Assembly (NCBI GenBank): GCA_964559535.1
Contig: CAZLIC010000013.1
Span: 15,146 to 79,145, forward strand
DNA from: CAZLIC01 sp964559535
GTDB taxonomy: Bacteria; Pseudomonadota; Alphaproteobacteria; Rhodobacterales; Rhodobacteraceae
Length of the DNA stretch: 64,000 bases
Reading direction: 5' to 3'
Shown here: positions 8,402 through 16,222 of the stretch, piece after piece
How positions within the stretch are numbered: position 1 is the stretch's first letter
Layout: every line of letters starts with the position of its first letter
Program-made: the position numbers and the translations under genes
Notes under the pieces: generated by a model
Database searches by the model: none
Seen by the model: the letters and a program-made list of their open reading frames with translations, nothing else
What the model was told of the DNA's origin: nothing

Positions 8402-10198
8402 ATGTTCCAGACCTTCGACACAACCGCCGATCCCACGCAGGGCGCCGCCCGCCTGCGCGCCTTGCGTGCGGCGCTGGAGGCCGAAGGGCTGGCGGGGTTC
8501 ATGGTGCCGCGCGCCGACGCGCATCAGGGCGAATACGTGGCGGCGCGGGATGAGCGGTTGCAATGGCTGAGCGGCTTCACCGGGTCGGCCGGGTTCTGCA
8601 TCGTGCTGCCCGCCATTGCGGGGGTGTTCATCGACGGGCGGTACCGCACGCAGGTGAAGGGTCAGGTGGACCTTGCCGAGTTCACCCCGGTGCCGTGGCC
8701 CGAAACCAAGCCCGGCGACTGGATCCGCGCGCATCTGGCGGCGGGCCGGGTGGGGTTCGACCCCTGGCTGCACACGGCGGAGGAGATCGCCAAACTTGAG
8801 ACGGCGCTGGAAGGATCGGGCGTAACACTTTCGGCCACGCAGAATTTTGTCGATGCGGTCTGGCCCGATCAGCCCGCCGCGCCGCTGGGCCGCGCTTTCC
8901 CGCACCCCGATGATCTGGCCGGGCGCACCTCGGCCGACAAACGTGCCGACCTGGCCGCCGACCTGCGCCGCGCCGGGCAGAAGGCCGCCGTCATCACCCT
9001 GCCCGATTCGCTGTGCTGGCTGTTGAACGTGCGGGGCGCGGATGTGCCGCGCAACCCGATCCTGCATGGCTTCGCCGTGCTGCACGACGACGCGCGCGTG
9101 TCGCTGTTCACCGACCCCGCCAAGTTCGACGCCGCCACGCGCGCGCATCTGGGCGGGCATGTGACCCTGCGCCCACCCGAGGCCTTTGTGCCCGCCCTGC
9201 ACACGCTGCCGGGGCCGGTGCGGGTGGACAGGACCACGGCGCCGCTGGCCATCAGCCGCGAACTGACTGAGGCGGGGGTTGAGGTGGCCTGGGGCGACGA
9301 CCCGTGCCGGTTGCCCAAGGCGAAGAAGAACGCGGCAGAGATCGCCGCCACCCGCGCGGCGCATCTGCGCGACGGGGCGGCGGTGGTGGAATTCCTGTGC
9401 TGGCTGGACACGGCCGCGCCCAGGGGCGGGCTGACCGAAATCGATGTGGTGCGCGCGCTGGAATCGCGGCGCCGCGCCACCAACGCCCTGCACGACCTGT
9501 CCTTCGACACCATCTGCGGGTCGGGGCCGAACGGCGCCATCATGCACTACCGCGTGACCGACGCCACCAACCGCCCGTTGCGCGAGGGCGAGTTGCTGCT
9601 GGTGGACAGCGGCGCGCAGTATCTGGACGGCACCACTGACATCACCCGCACGGTGGCCATCGGTGACCCGGGCGAGGAGGCGCGCGCCTGCTATACCCGC
9701 GTGCTGCAGGGGATGATCGCCATCAGCCGGGCGCGCTGGCCCAAGGGGCTGGCGGGGCGCGACCTTGACCCGCTGGCGCGGCAGTTCCTCTGGGCCGCGG
9801 GGCAGGACTATGACCACGGCACGGGGCATGGTGTGGGCGCCTTCCTGAGTGTCCACGAAGGCCCGCAGCGGATTTCCCGCATTTCCGAGGTGCCGCTGGA
9901 ACCGGGCATGATCCTGTCGAACGAACCCGGCTACTACCGCGAGGGGGCCTTCGGCATTCGCCTGGAGAACCTGATCGTGGTGCAGGAGGCCGCGCCGCTG
10001 GGCGACAACCGGGCACAATACGCCTTCGAAACGGTCACCGTCGTGCCCTTCGACCGCCGCCTGATCCTGACGGGCGAACTTTCCCCGGCCGAACGCCGCT
10101 GGCTGGACGCCTACCACGCGCAGGTGCGCGAAAAACTGGCAGACCGGGTGTCGGCCCCGGCAAGGGACTGGCTTTTCGCCGCGACCGCGCCACTTTAG
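8402..10198 (+). CDS. pepP: Aminopeptidase P family protein (Xaa-Pro aminopeptidase, M24B)
   Basis: Metallopeptidase that removes an N-terminal residue ahead of proline. The 598-aa length is typical of the three-domain eukaryote-like form: two creatinase-like N-terminal domains (about 15-310) and a C-terminal pita-bread domain. All five metal ligands are visible: Asp near 401 (VDSGAQ), Asp near 412 (TTDITRT), His near 474 (GTGHGVG), Glu near 507 (SNEPGYY) and Glu near 521 (IRLENL). The ATG is 4 nt after the TIR-like gene with only a weak ribosome site, so part of its translation may be coupled. Confidence 0.93.
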   Translation: MFQTFDTTADPTQGAARLRALRAALEAEGLAGFMVPRADAHQGEYVAARDERLQWLSGFTGSAGFCIVLPAIAGVFIDGRYRTQVKGQVDLAEFTPVPWPETKPGDWIRAHLAAGRVGFDPWLHTAEEIAKLETALEGSGVTLSATQNFVDAVWPDQPAAPLGRAFPHPDDLAGRTSADKRADLAADLRRAGQKAAVITLPDSLCWLLNVRGADVPRNPILHGFAVLHDDARVSLFTDPAKFDAATRAHLGGHVTLRPPEAFVPALHTLPGPVRVDRTTAPLAISRELTEAGVEVAWGDDPCRLPKAKKNAAEIAATRAAHLRDGAAVVEFLCWLDTAAPRGGLTEIDVVRALESRRRATNALHDLSFDTICGSGPNGAIMHYRVTDATNRPLREGELLLVDSGAQYLDGTTDITRTVAIGDPGEEARACYTRVLQGMIAISRARWPKGLAGRDLDPLARQFLWAAGQDYDHGTGHGVGAFLSVHEGPQRISRISEVPLEPGMILSNEPGYYREGAFGIRLENLIVVQEAAPLGDNRAQYAFETVTVVPFDRRLILTGELSPAERRWLDAYHAQVREKLADRVSAPARDWLFAATAPL

Positions 10199-10217
10199 CC
10201 AAAAACAGGGGGACAGC

Positions 10218-10559
10218 ATGGCCGACCACATCCGCATCCGCACGGCGCCGGGCACATGGGTGGTGCGCGCCGGGGGCGCCGTGCTGGGCGAAAGCAAACG
10301 CGCGCAGGAACTGACCGAAGGCGGATACGACCCGGTGATCTATTTCCCGCGCGAGGACATCGCCATGGCGATGCTGGACCGCACCGACCGCAGCACGACC
10401 TGCCCGCACAAGGGCGCCGCCAGCTATTACTCCATCGTCACGCCGGGCGGCACGCTGGCCAACGCCGTGTGGTCCTACGAGGCCCCCAAGGCCGGGTGCG
10501 AGGCGATTGCGGGGCATCTGGCCTTCTACACCGACCGGGTGACGGTGGAGCGGGTGTAG
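10218..10559 (+). CDS. DUF427 domain protein
   Basis: A 113-aa protein of the DUF427 family, small soluble beta-rich proteins of unknown function. The family signature is visible as VYFPREDI-like (VIYFPREDIAM), STTCPHKGAASYYS and an ending A-GHLAFYTDRV. A strong AGGGGGACAGC site precedes the ATG. It lies 19 nt after pepP on the same strand and is probably cotranscribed with it. It converges on sufE across a 392-base gene-free stretch. Confidence 0.9.
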   Translation: MADHIRIRTAPGTWVVRAGGAVLGESKRAQELTEGGYDPVIYFPREDIAMAMLDRTDRSTTCPHKGAASYYSIVTPGGTLANAVWSYEAPKAGCEAIAGHLAFYTDRVTVERV

Positions 10560-10951
10560 GGGCGGGCGCGATTGTGGAATATCCGCTGCGATCGAGAGAG
10601 TAAGGTTTGGTGCCGTATCTGCTTTGGCTTTGTCGATGGGTTTGCTGTCTTGCGAAGCCAGGCAGGACGTACGCGAAAGCGAATACCCTTCGTTCGTTCG
10701 AATGCCTCCTGGGCCTGAATGTCCGCCCGGGGAGTTCATGGCAGGCATTCAACCGCACATATTCTGCATGACCGAAGAGACATTTCAGGGGCTGTTCGGA
10801 AAGGTCTGAATTGGTTTCTGACTTCCAATTTTCGGTGACCCAGCGAACGTAGGGTGAGCTTCAGTTGACCTTGTTCGCCCCAAGATTGGCACGCTGAAGT
10901 GTGGCCTGGCGCTTTGCCCACCACCGCCGGATCGTGGGCAGATTGCCCACC
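10560..10951. other. Gene-free stretch between DUF427 and sufE
   Basis: 392 bases with visibly lower GC and no open frame that I recognise or that has a ribosome site. It holds a short GTAGGGTG match (10850-10857) and, at its sufE end, a full copy of the GTGGGCA-n3-TGCCCAC palindrome. It could be a decayed gene or insertion. I see no terminal repeats or transposase remnant. Confidence 0.6.
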
Positions 10952-10956
10952 CTACG
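10934..10956. repeat. Dispersed palindrome, family II (GTGGGCA-n3-TGCCCAC + CCTACG)
   Basis: Inverted repeat arms at 10934-10940 and 10944-10950 around gat, followed by CCTACG. The same element occurs twice at 51607-51660. The CTA within its tail (10952-10954) is the complement of the sufE stop codon, so the element overlaps the 3' end of sufE. Confidence 0.85.
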
Positions 10957-11371
10957 CCGCCGCCGCCACCTCCTTTATCCGTTCCACCATCGACCGCAGC
11001 CCGTTCGACCGCTGCGACGACAGGTGCTCCTCCAGCGACAGCCGCCCCAGTTCGGCCTGCACGTCCACGCGGCCCACCTCGGCCACCGTCAGCCCGGAAT
11101 ACAGCGCGTGCAGCACCGCGATCAGGCCGCGCACGATCATCGCGTCGCTGTCGCCCTGAAAGTCGAACGTGGCCCCCGGCCCCTGCCCCGCGATCACGGG
11201 GCGTATCCACACCTGGCTGGCGCAGCCCGTCACCTTGTAGGCGGGCACCTTGAAGGCGTCGTCCAGCGGCGGCATCGCACGGCCCAGGTCGATCACGTGG
11301 CGATAGCGGTCCTCCCAGTCGTCCAGGAAGGCGAAGGTGTCGGCGATGTCGTCGAAGGCGGGGGTGGACAT
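10952..11371 (-). CDS. sufE: SufE family cysteine desulfuration protein
   Basis: Sulfur-acceptor protein that takes persulfide from SufS and raises its activity, feeding the SufBCD scaffold. The 139-aa length is normal. The catalytic cysteine lies in KVTGCASQVW (about residue 48), and the C-terminal half has the family pattern GLIAVLHALYSG and RSNGLRSMVERI. It stands alone, about 29 kb from the suf operon, convergent with DUF427. Its TAG stop lies inside a dispersed palindrome. Confidence 0.93.
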   Translation of the reverse strand: MSTPAFDDIADTFAFLDDWEDRYRHVIDLGRAMPPLDDAFKVPAYKVTGCASQVWIRPVIAGQGPGATFDFQGDSDAMIVRGLIAVLHALYSGLTVAEVGRVDVQAELGRLSLEEHLSSQRSNGLRSMVERIKEVAAAA

Positions 11372-11483
11372 GGGGCGTGCTCCTGCTTGGGGGCACAGGT
11401 AGGGTCAGCGGCGCCGAAGGTAAAGCAGGCGGGTTTCCAAAGCGCGCGCCTTGGGCTAGCCAAGGGGCAACAGGGAGACGACG

Positions 11484-11939
11484 ATGCGCAGACAGGTGTT
11501 GGCGGGGCTTGCGGCAACCTTGGTGCTGGCCGCCTGCGGACAGTCGCGGTGGAACCCGCGCAACTGGTTCGGCCGGTCTCGCCGCGCCGCGCCGGACACC
11601 GCGCCGGTGCCCGCGGCCGAACCGGGCGATCCGCGGCAACTGGTGGCCGAGGTCACCGGGCTGACCATTGACCGCACCCCCACCGGCGCCATCGTGCGCG
11701 CCACCGGCCTGCCGCCGACGCAGGGGTACTGGGAGGCCGAGCTGGTGGAGGTTGCGACCGAGGACCCCGAGGCCGCGGTGTTCGACTTCCGCGTGTCGCC
11801 GCCGCAGGAACCCTTCCCTGCCTCGACCCCGCGTTCGCGCGAGGTGATCGTGGCCACGTTCCTGAGCAACACGCGGCTGGCCACGCTGCGGCAGATCACG
11901 GTGCAGGGGGCGAATTCGGCGCGGACAGCGGGGCGCTGA
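11484..11939 (+). CDS. Putative lipoprotein
   Basis: A 151-aa protein with a lipoprotein signal peptide: RRQ, a hydrophobic stretch and the lipobox LAAC, predicting lipidation of Cys19. After a Pro/Ala-rich linker (about 35-50) comes a compact domain (about 55-140) rich in beta strands. I do not recognise a family with a known role. A GGGAGACGACG site precedes the ATG. It is followed by two palindromes and the triplicated end of rnd, transcribed toward it. Confidence 0.8.
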   Translation: MRRQVLAGLAATLVLAACGQSRWNPRNWFGRSRRAAPDTAPVPAAEPGDPRQLVAEVTGLTIDRTPTGAIVRATGLPPTQGYWEAELVEVATEDPEAAVFDFRVSPPQEPFPASTPRSREVIVATFLSNTRLATLRQITVQGANSARTAGR

Positions 11940-11940
11940 C

Positions 11941-11990
11941 CAAATTCCTTGAAGAAAGGAATTTGCAAAAGTCTTGCTTCAAGACTTTTG
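11941..11990. repeat. Two tandem intergenic palindromes, family I relatives
   Basis: Hairpin 1 has arms 11941-11950 (CAAATTCCTT) and 11956-11965. Hairpin 2 has arms 11966-11976 (CAAAAGTCTTG) and 11980-11990. They abut each other and resemble the AT-rich arms of the copies at 1-70 and 31.7-31.8 kb without the outer GC clamp. Lying between convergent genes, they may terminate transcription from both sides. Confidence 0.8.
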
Positions 11991-12040
11991 TGGTCAGTCC
12001 TGGTTCGTGGTCAGTCCTGGTTCTTGGTCAGTCCTGGTTC
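11990..12040. repeat. 17-bp tandem repeat x3 over the 3' end of rnd
   Basis: Three contiguous 17-bp units (11990-12006, 12007-12023, 12024-12040) are nearly identical, with consensus GTGGTCAGTCCTGGTTC. The unit nearest the gene encodes the last residues NQD and the stop of rnd. The other two are extra copies downstream, each repeating the stop-codon context. Confidence 0.93.
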
Positions 12041-13194
12041 AGCCGGACGGTCCGCACCTCGGACCCCTTCGCCGTCAGCGCGATCTCGCCCTTGCACAGG
12101 CGCAGGGCATCCTCGCCGAAGGCCTCGCGCCGCCAACCGCCCAGGCAGGGCAGGTTTCGCGCGCCCGCCGCAATGGCATCCAGTTCCGAAGTCGGCGCGA
12201 TCAGCCGCGGCGCGACGCCCAGCGTTTCCGCCTTGGCCTTCAACAGGACGCGCAGCAGGTCGGCCAGTGCCGGGTTCACCTGCGCGATGTCGCGTTCGGG
12301 CTCGGGCCGGGGCAGCTGGTCGGCGGGCATGTCCAGCCCCGCCTTCACCGCCGCCAGGATGCCGTCGGCGATGTCGCCCCGCCGCCCTTCGCGCAAGAGA
12401 AGGCGCGACCGGCCCAGTTCCTCGTGGTTGGTGGGCTTGGTCGAGGCGATTTCCAGAAGGGCGTCATCCTTCATCACCCGCGCCCGCGGCACGTTCTGGC
12501 GCTGCGCATAGTCTTCGCGGAAGCGGGCGAGTTCCTTGACGATGGCAAGGAACCGCCCCGACTGCGTGCGCGTCTTGATGCGCAGCCAGGCTTCGTCGGG
12601 GTGGACAGTGTAGGTGGCGGGGTCGGTCAGGATCGCCAGTTCCTCGGCCACCCAGCCTGTGCGGCCGTTCTTCGCAATCTGCGAGGCCAGGCTTTCGTAG
12701 ATCACCCGCAGGTGCGTCACGTCGGCCAGCGCGTATTCCATCTGTGCATCGCTTAACGGGCGGCGCGACCAGTCGGTGAAGCGGCTGGTCTTGTCCAAAG
12801 GCTTTTGCGCGATGCGTCGCACCAGCGTTTCATAGCCCGCCTGTTCGCCGAACCCGCAGACCATGGCCGCGACCTGCGTGTCGAACAGGGGTTTCGGGAA
12901 CACCCGGCCTTCCACCCAGAAGATCTCCAGGTCCTGCCGGGCGGCGTGGAACACCTTGACCGTCGCCTCGTGGCGGAACAGGTCGTACAGCGGTTCCATC
13001 GACATGCCCTCGCCCGCGACGGGGTCGATCAGCACCGCATCGCCCGTCTTGCCCGGCAGCGCCGCCTGGATCAGGCAGAGCTTGGACCAGTAGGTGCGTT
13101 CGCGCAGGAATTCGGTGTCGAGCGTGACGTAGGGCTGCGCCTTGGCGGCCTCGCAGAAGGCGGCGAGGTCGTCGGTGGTGGTGATTGTGCGCAT
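12028..13194 (-). CDS. rnd: Ribonuclease D
   Basis: 3'-5' exoribonuclease that trims tRNA and other small RNA ends. The 388-aa protein has a DEDD exonuclease domain (about 1-180) with LDTEF (the DxE pair), HAARQDLEIF and YALADVTHL, followed by an HRDC domain (about 205-290) and a C-terminal extension. ATG at 13194 (MRTITTTDDL) matches family starts, with AAAGGG upstream. Its last codons and stop belong to a 17-bp unit that is repeated twice more downstream. Confidence 0.93.
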   Translation of the reverse strand: MRTITTTDDLAAFCEAAKAQPYVTLDTEFLRERTYWSKLCLIQAALPGKTGDAVLIDPVAGEGMSMEPLYDLFRHEATVKVFHAARQDLEIFWVEGRVFPKPLFDTQVAAMVCGFGEQAGYETLVRRIAQKPLDKTSRFTDWSRRPLSDAQMEYALADVTHLRVIYESLASQIAKNGRTGWVAEELAILTDPATYTVHPDEAWLRIKTRTQSGRFLAIVKELARFREDYAQRQNVPRARVMKDDALLEIASTKPTNHEELGRSRLLLREGRRGDIADGILAAVKAGLDMPADQLPRPEPERDIAQVNPALADLLRVLLKAKAETLGVAPRLIAPTSELDAIAAGARNLPCLGGWRREAFGEDALRLCKGEIALTAKGSEVRTVRLNQD

Positions 13195-13385
13195 CGGGCG
13201 CCCTTTCGGCCGGTGTCGCGGGGGCATCCCGCAGGTCTTGCGCTGGTAGCCGACCGGCGGCCGGATGAAAAGCGTTTCGTCAGACCTGCCGGAACGATGG
13301 CGCGGCACCCGGTGGGTGCCCGTCGACTGGCTGGCTTTTGCCGCGCGGATCGGCCACGCATCGGCGGCACCCGGAGAATCGGCCC

Positions 13386-14558
13386 ATGCCGCCATTGCAG
13401 ACCGCACGCCTGATCGTTGCGCTGGGGATCACGCAGGTGATCGGCTACGGCACGCTGTACTATGCCTTCGGCGTGGTGGTGGCGGCGCTGTCGGCCGACC
13501 TGGGCATCGGCCAGCCTGCGGCATTCGCGGCCTTTTCAGCAGCGCTGGTGGCGGGCGGGCTGGTGGCGCCTGCCGTGGGGCGCGCGATCGACCGGTTCGG
13601 CGCGCGGCGGGTGATGGCGGCAGGGTCGGTGGGGGCGGCAGTGGCGCTGGCCGTCCTGTCGCAGGTGGGCAGCCTGCCTGCGCTGGTGGCGGGCCTGATG
13701 CTGGCCGAGGTGGTGGCGGCCGCGATCCTGTACGACGCGGCCTTTGCCGCGCTGGCGCAGGGGGTGGGGGCGGCACGGGCGCGGCGGGCGATCACGCTGA
13801 TGACGCTAATCGGCGGCTTCGCCTCGACCGTGTTCTGGCCGATCACCAGCCTGTTGTCCGATGCCCTGGGCTGGCGCGAGACGTTTCTTGTCTTCGCCGT
13901 GCTGCACCTGGCCGTCTGCCTGCCGCTGCACCTGACCCTGCCCCGCCCGGCCCCGCAGGGCGACGGTGCCGCCGCCCCGGCCCCGCCCTTCCCGCCCCTG
14001 CCGCCCGAACGCCACCCGCAGGCGATGGTCTGGCTGGCCATCGGGTTTTCGCTGGCGGGCATGGTGCTGTCGGCGGTGGCGGCACAGTGGGTGCCGGTGC
14101 TGATGGCGCTGGGCCTTTCGCGCGATGCGGCGGTGGCTGCCGGCGTGGTGATGGGTCCGTCGCAGGTGGCCGTGCGTCTGGTGGACCTGTTCTTCGGCGT
14201 GCGCACGCACCCGCTTTCGGTGGCGATCCTGTCGGTGGGGCTGGTGATGCTGGCCTTCGTCCTGCTGCTTGCGCTGCCGCTGGGGCCGGTGCTGGCGGCC
14301 CTTTTTTCCTTCAGTTTCGGCATGGCCAGCGGGTTGACCAGCATCGTGCGGGGCACCGTGCCGCTGGCGCTGTTCGGGGCGCAGGGGTTCGGCGCGCGGC
14401 TGGGCACGCTGGCCGGGCTGCGGCTTTTGACCGGGGCGGCGGCGCCGTTCCTTTTATCGTTGGCGCTGGCGGGGCTGGGGGCCGGGGCAACGGTGGCGCT
14501 GTGCGCGGGCCTGTCGCTGGCGGCGATGCTGGCGCTGTGGCGGGTGCCTAGAGCATGA
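13386..14558 (+). CDS. MFS transporter
   Basis: A 390-aa major facilitator superfamily permease with about 12 hydrophobic segments, in two halves separated by a Pro-rich cytoplasmic loop (about 195-220). The motif-A-like loop between helices 2 and 3 is visible as GRAIDRFGARRVM. The substrate cannot be told. GGAG (13373-13376) sits 9 nt before the chosen ATG at 13386. It is divergent from rnd, and its 3' end overlaps purN by 11 bases tail to tail. Confidence 0.85.
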   Translation: MPPLQTARLIVALGITQVIGYGTLYYAFGVVVAALSADLGIGQPAAFAAFSAALVAGGLVAPAVGRAIDRFGARRVMAAGSVGAAVALAVLSQVGSLPALVAGLMLAEVVAAAILYDAAFAALAQGVGAARARRAITLMTLIGGFASTVFWPITSLLSDALGWRETFLVFAVLHLAVCLPLHLTLPRPAPQGDGAAAPAPPFPPLPPERHPQAMVWLAIGFSLAGMVLSAVAAQWVPVLMALGLSRDAAVAAGVVMGPSQVAVRLVDLFFGVRTHPLSVAILSVGLVMLAFVLLLALPLGPVLAALFSFSFGMASGLTSIVRGTVPLALFGAQGFGARLGTLAGLRLLTGAAAPFLLSLALAGLGAGATVALCAGLSLAAMLALWRVPRA

Positions 14559-15129
14559 CCGGGGTACGGTCACCCTCGGCGAACCGGCGCAGCACTGCCG
14601 GATACAGCCGGTGTTCCTGCACCAGAACGCGCGCGGCCAGCGTGTGTTCGGTATCACCGGGCAGCACCGGCACCCGCGCCTGACCCAGCACCGGCCCCGC
14701 GTCCAGATCGACCGTCACCTCGTGCACGGTGCAGCCGGCTTTCGCGTCACCCGCGGCAATCGCCCTGGCGTGGGTGTGCAGCCCCGGATACTTCGGCAGC
14801 AGCGAGGGGTGGATGTTCAGCATCCGGCCGTTGAAGCGGTCTACGAACGCAGGCGTCAGGATGCGCATGAAGCCCGCAAGGCAGATGATGTCGGGCCGCA
14901 CCGCATCCAGTTCCGCCGCCATAGCCGCTTCGAATGCCGTGCGGTCAAGGCCCCGGTGGTCCACCGCCGCCACCGGCACCCCCCGGTCGGCGGCCAGCGC
15001 AAGGCCCCGCGCGGCAGGGTCGTTCGACAGCACCAGAACAGGCCGCGCCGGATGGTCGCCCACCATGCTGGCGACCAGCGCCAGCATGTTCGACCCGCCG
15101 CCCGAAATCAGGATGGCGACCCGCTTCAC
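14548..15129 (-). CDS. purN: Phosphoribosylglycinamide formyltransferase
   Basis: Transfers the formyl group of 10-formyl-THF to GAR, the third step of purine synthesis. The 193-aa length is typical. Visible motifs are ISGGGSNM near the start, AGFMRIL, the catalytic HPSLLP-KYPGLH with its histidine, and GCTVH. The start is GTG at 15129, overlapping the purM stop as GTGA, so it is translated by coupling to purM. The convergent MFS gene overlaps its end by 11 bases. Confidence 0.95.
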   Translation of the reverse strand: MKRVAILISGGGSNMLALVASMVGDHPARPVLVLSNDPAARGLALAADRGVPVAAVDHRGLDRTAFEAAMAAELDAVRPDIICLAGFMRILTPAFVDRFNGRMLNIHPSLLPKYPGLHTHARAIAAGDAKAGCTVHEVTVDLDAGPVLGQARVPVLPGDTEHTLAARVLVQEHRLYPAVLRRFAEGDRTPVML

Positions 15130-16160
15130 GCAAGCGTGCCGTGGTAGACGACCCCCTGCCCCTCGGTCACGCGGCCGATGGTCACAACCGTCTCGCCCAT
15201 GCCCGCCAGCAGGTCGGCCAGCGGCTCGGCACGGTCGGCGGCCACCACCAGCACCATGCCGATGCCGCAGTTGAAGGTCTTCAGGACTTCGCCCTGCTCC
15301 ATCCCGGCCGTGTCCCGCAGCCAGCGGAACACCGGGGGCAGGCGCCATGTGGCAAGGTCAATTTCGCAAGCCAGCCCCAGGGGCAGCGCGCGGGGTGGGT
15401 TCTCGGTCAGCCCGCCGCCGGTGATGTGGGCCAGCCCATGCACCCCGCCCGCCCGGATCGCAGCCAGCACGGGCTTCACATAGAGCCGCGTGGGGGCCAG
15501 CAGCGCCTGCTCCACCGAACCTTCGGCGAAGGGTGCCGCGTCGGCCCAAGACAGCCCCGCCAGTTCCACCACCTTGCGGACGAAGGAGTAACCGTTGGAA
15601 TGCACCCCGTTCGAGGCAAGACCCAACAGCACATCCCCCGCCTGCACGCCCTTGGGCAGGTCGCCCCCCCGCTCCATCGCGCCCACGGCAAAGCCCGCAA
15701 GATCGAAGTCGCCGCCGTGGTACATCCCCGGCATCTCGGCCGTCTCGCCGCCGATCAGCGCGCAGCCACTGGCCGCACAGGCCGCCGCAATGCCCTTCAC
15801 CACCCGCGCCGCCTGCCCCACGTCCAGCTTGCCGGTGGCGAAATAGTCCAGGAAGAACAACGGCTCCGCCCCCTGGCAGACCAGATCGTTCACGCACATC
15901 GCCACCAGATCCTGCCCGATGCTGTCCAGATGCCCGGTGTCGATGGCGATGCGCAGCTTGGTGCCCACCCCGTCGGTCGCGGCCACCAGCACCGGGTCGG
16001 TGTAGCCCGCGGCCTTCAGGTCGAACAGCGCGCCGAACCCGCCCAGCCCCGCCATGGTGCCGGGCCGCGCCGTGGCCGCCGCCGCAGGTTTGATCGCCTC
16101 GACCAGCGCGTTTCCCGCGTCGATGTCCACACCCGCCTGCGCGTAGGTCAATCCCGCCAT
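15126..16160 (-). CDS. purM: Phosphoribosylformylglycinamidine cyclo-ligase (AIR synthetase)
   Basis: Closes FGAM to AIR with ATP in purine synthesis. The 344-aa protein shows AIR synthetase landmarks: TDGVGTK (about 62-68), GQDLVAMCVND, GGETAEMPGMY, NGVHSNGYS and HITGGGLTENPPR. It is the first gene of the purMN pair, sharing GTGA with purN. Upstream on the same strand, after 62 bases, is the unrelated RTX gene. Confidence 0.96.
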   Translation of the reverse strand: MAGLTYAQAGVDIDAGNALVEAIKPAAAATARPGTMAGLGGFGALFDLKAAGYTDPVLVAATDGVGTKLRIAIDTGHLDSIGQDLVAMCVNDLVCQGAEPLFFLDYFATGKLDVGQAARVVKGIAAACAASGCALIGGETAEMPGMYHGGDFDLAGFAVGAMERGGDLPKGVQAGDVLLGLASNGVHSNGYSFVRKVVELAGLSWADAAPFAEGSVEQALLAPTRLYVKPVLAAIRAGGVHGLAHITGGGLTENPPRALPLGLACEIDLATWRLPPVFRWLRDTAGMEQGEVLKTFNCGIGMVLVVAADRAEPLADLLAGMGETVVTIGRVTEGQGVVYHGTLA

Positions 16161-16222
16161 GCCCGCCCCCGTTGCCTGATGCCGCCCCCGTAAAGGATCG
16201 GGCCGGGGGCCGCAACGGACGG

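Noticed and set aside
10624..10809. A 61-codon open frame in the gap before sufE
   Set aside because: No ribosome site, no hydrophobic or domain pattern and no recognised relatives. I left the gap as non-coding.
11990..12040. CRISPR-like array
   Set aside because: The 17-bp units are directly contiguous with no spacers and no cas genes are near. They are simple tandem duplications of the rnd 3' end.
13195..13407. An N-terminal extension of rnd to 13407
   Set aside because: The extra residues have no similarity to RNase D, and ATG 13194 has a ribosome site and a family-like start.
15130..15348. An N-terminal extension of purN to 15348
   Set aside because: It would lie inside purM in another frame. 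The GTG at 15129 overlaps the purM stop and begins the conserved PurN sequence.
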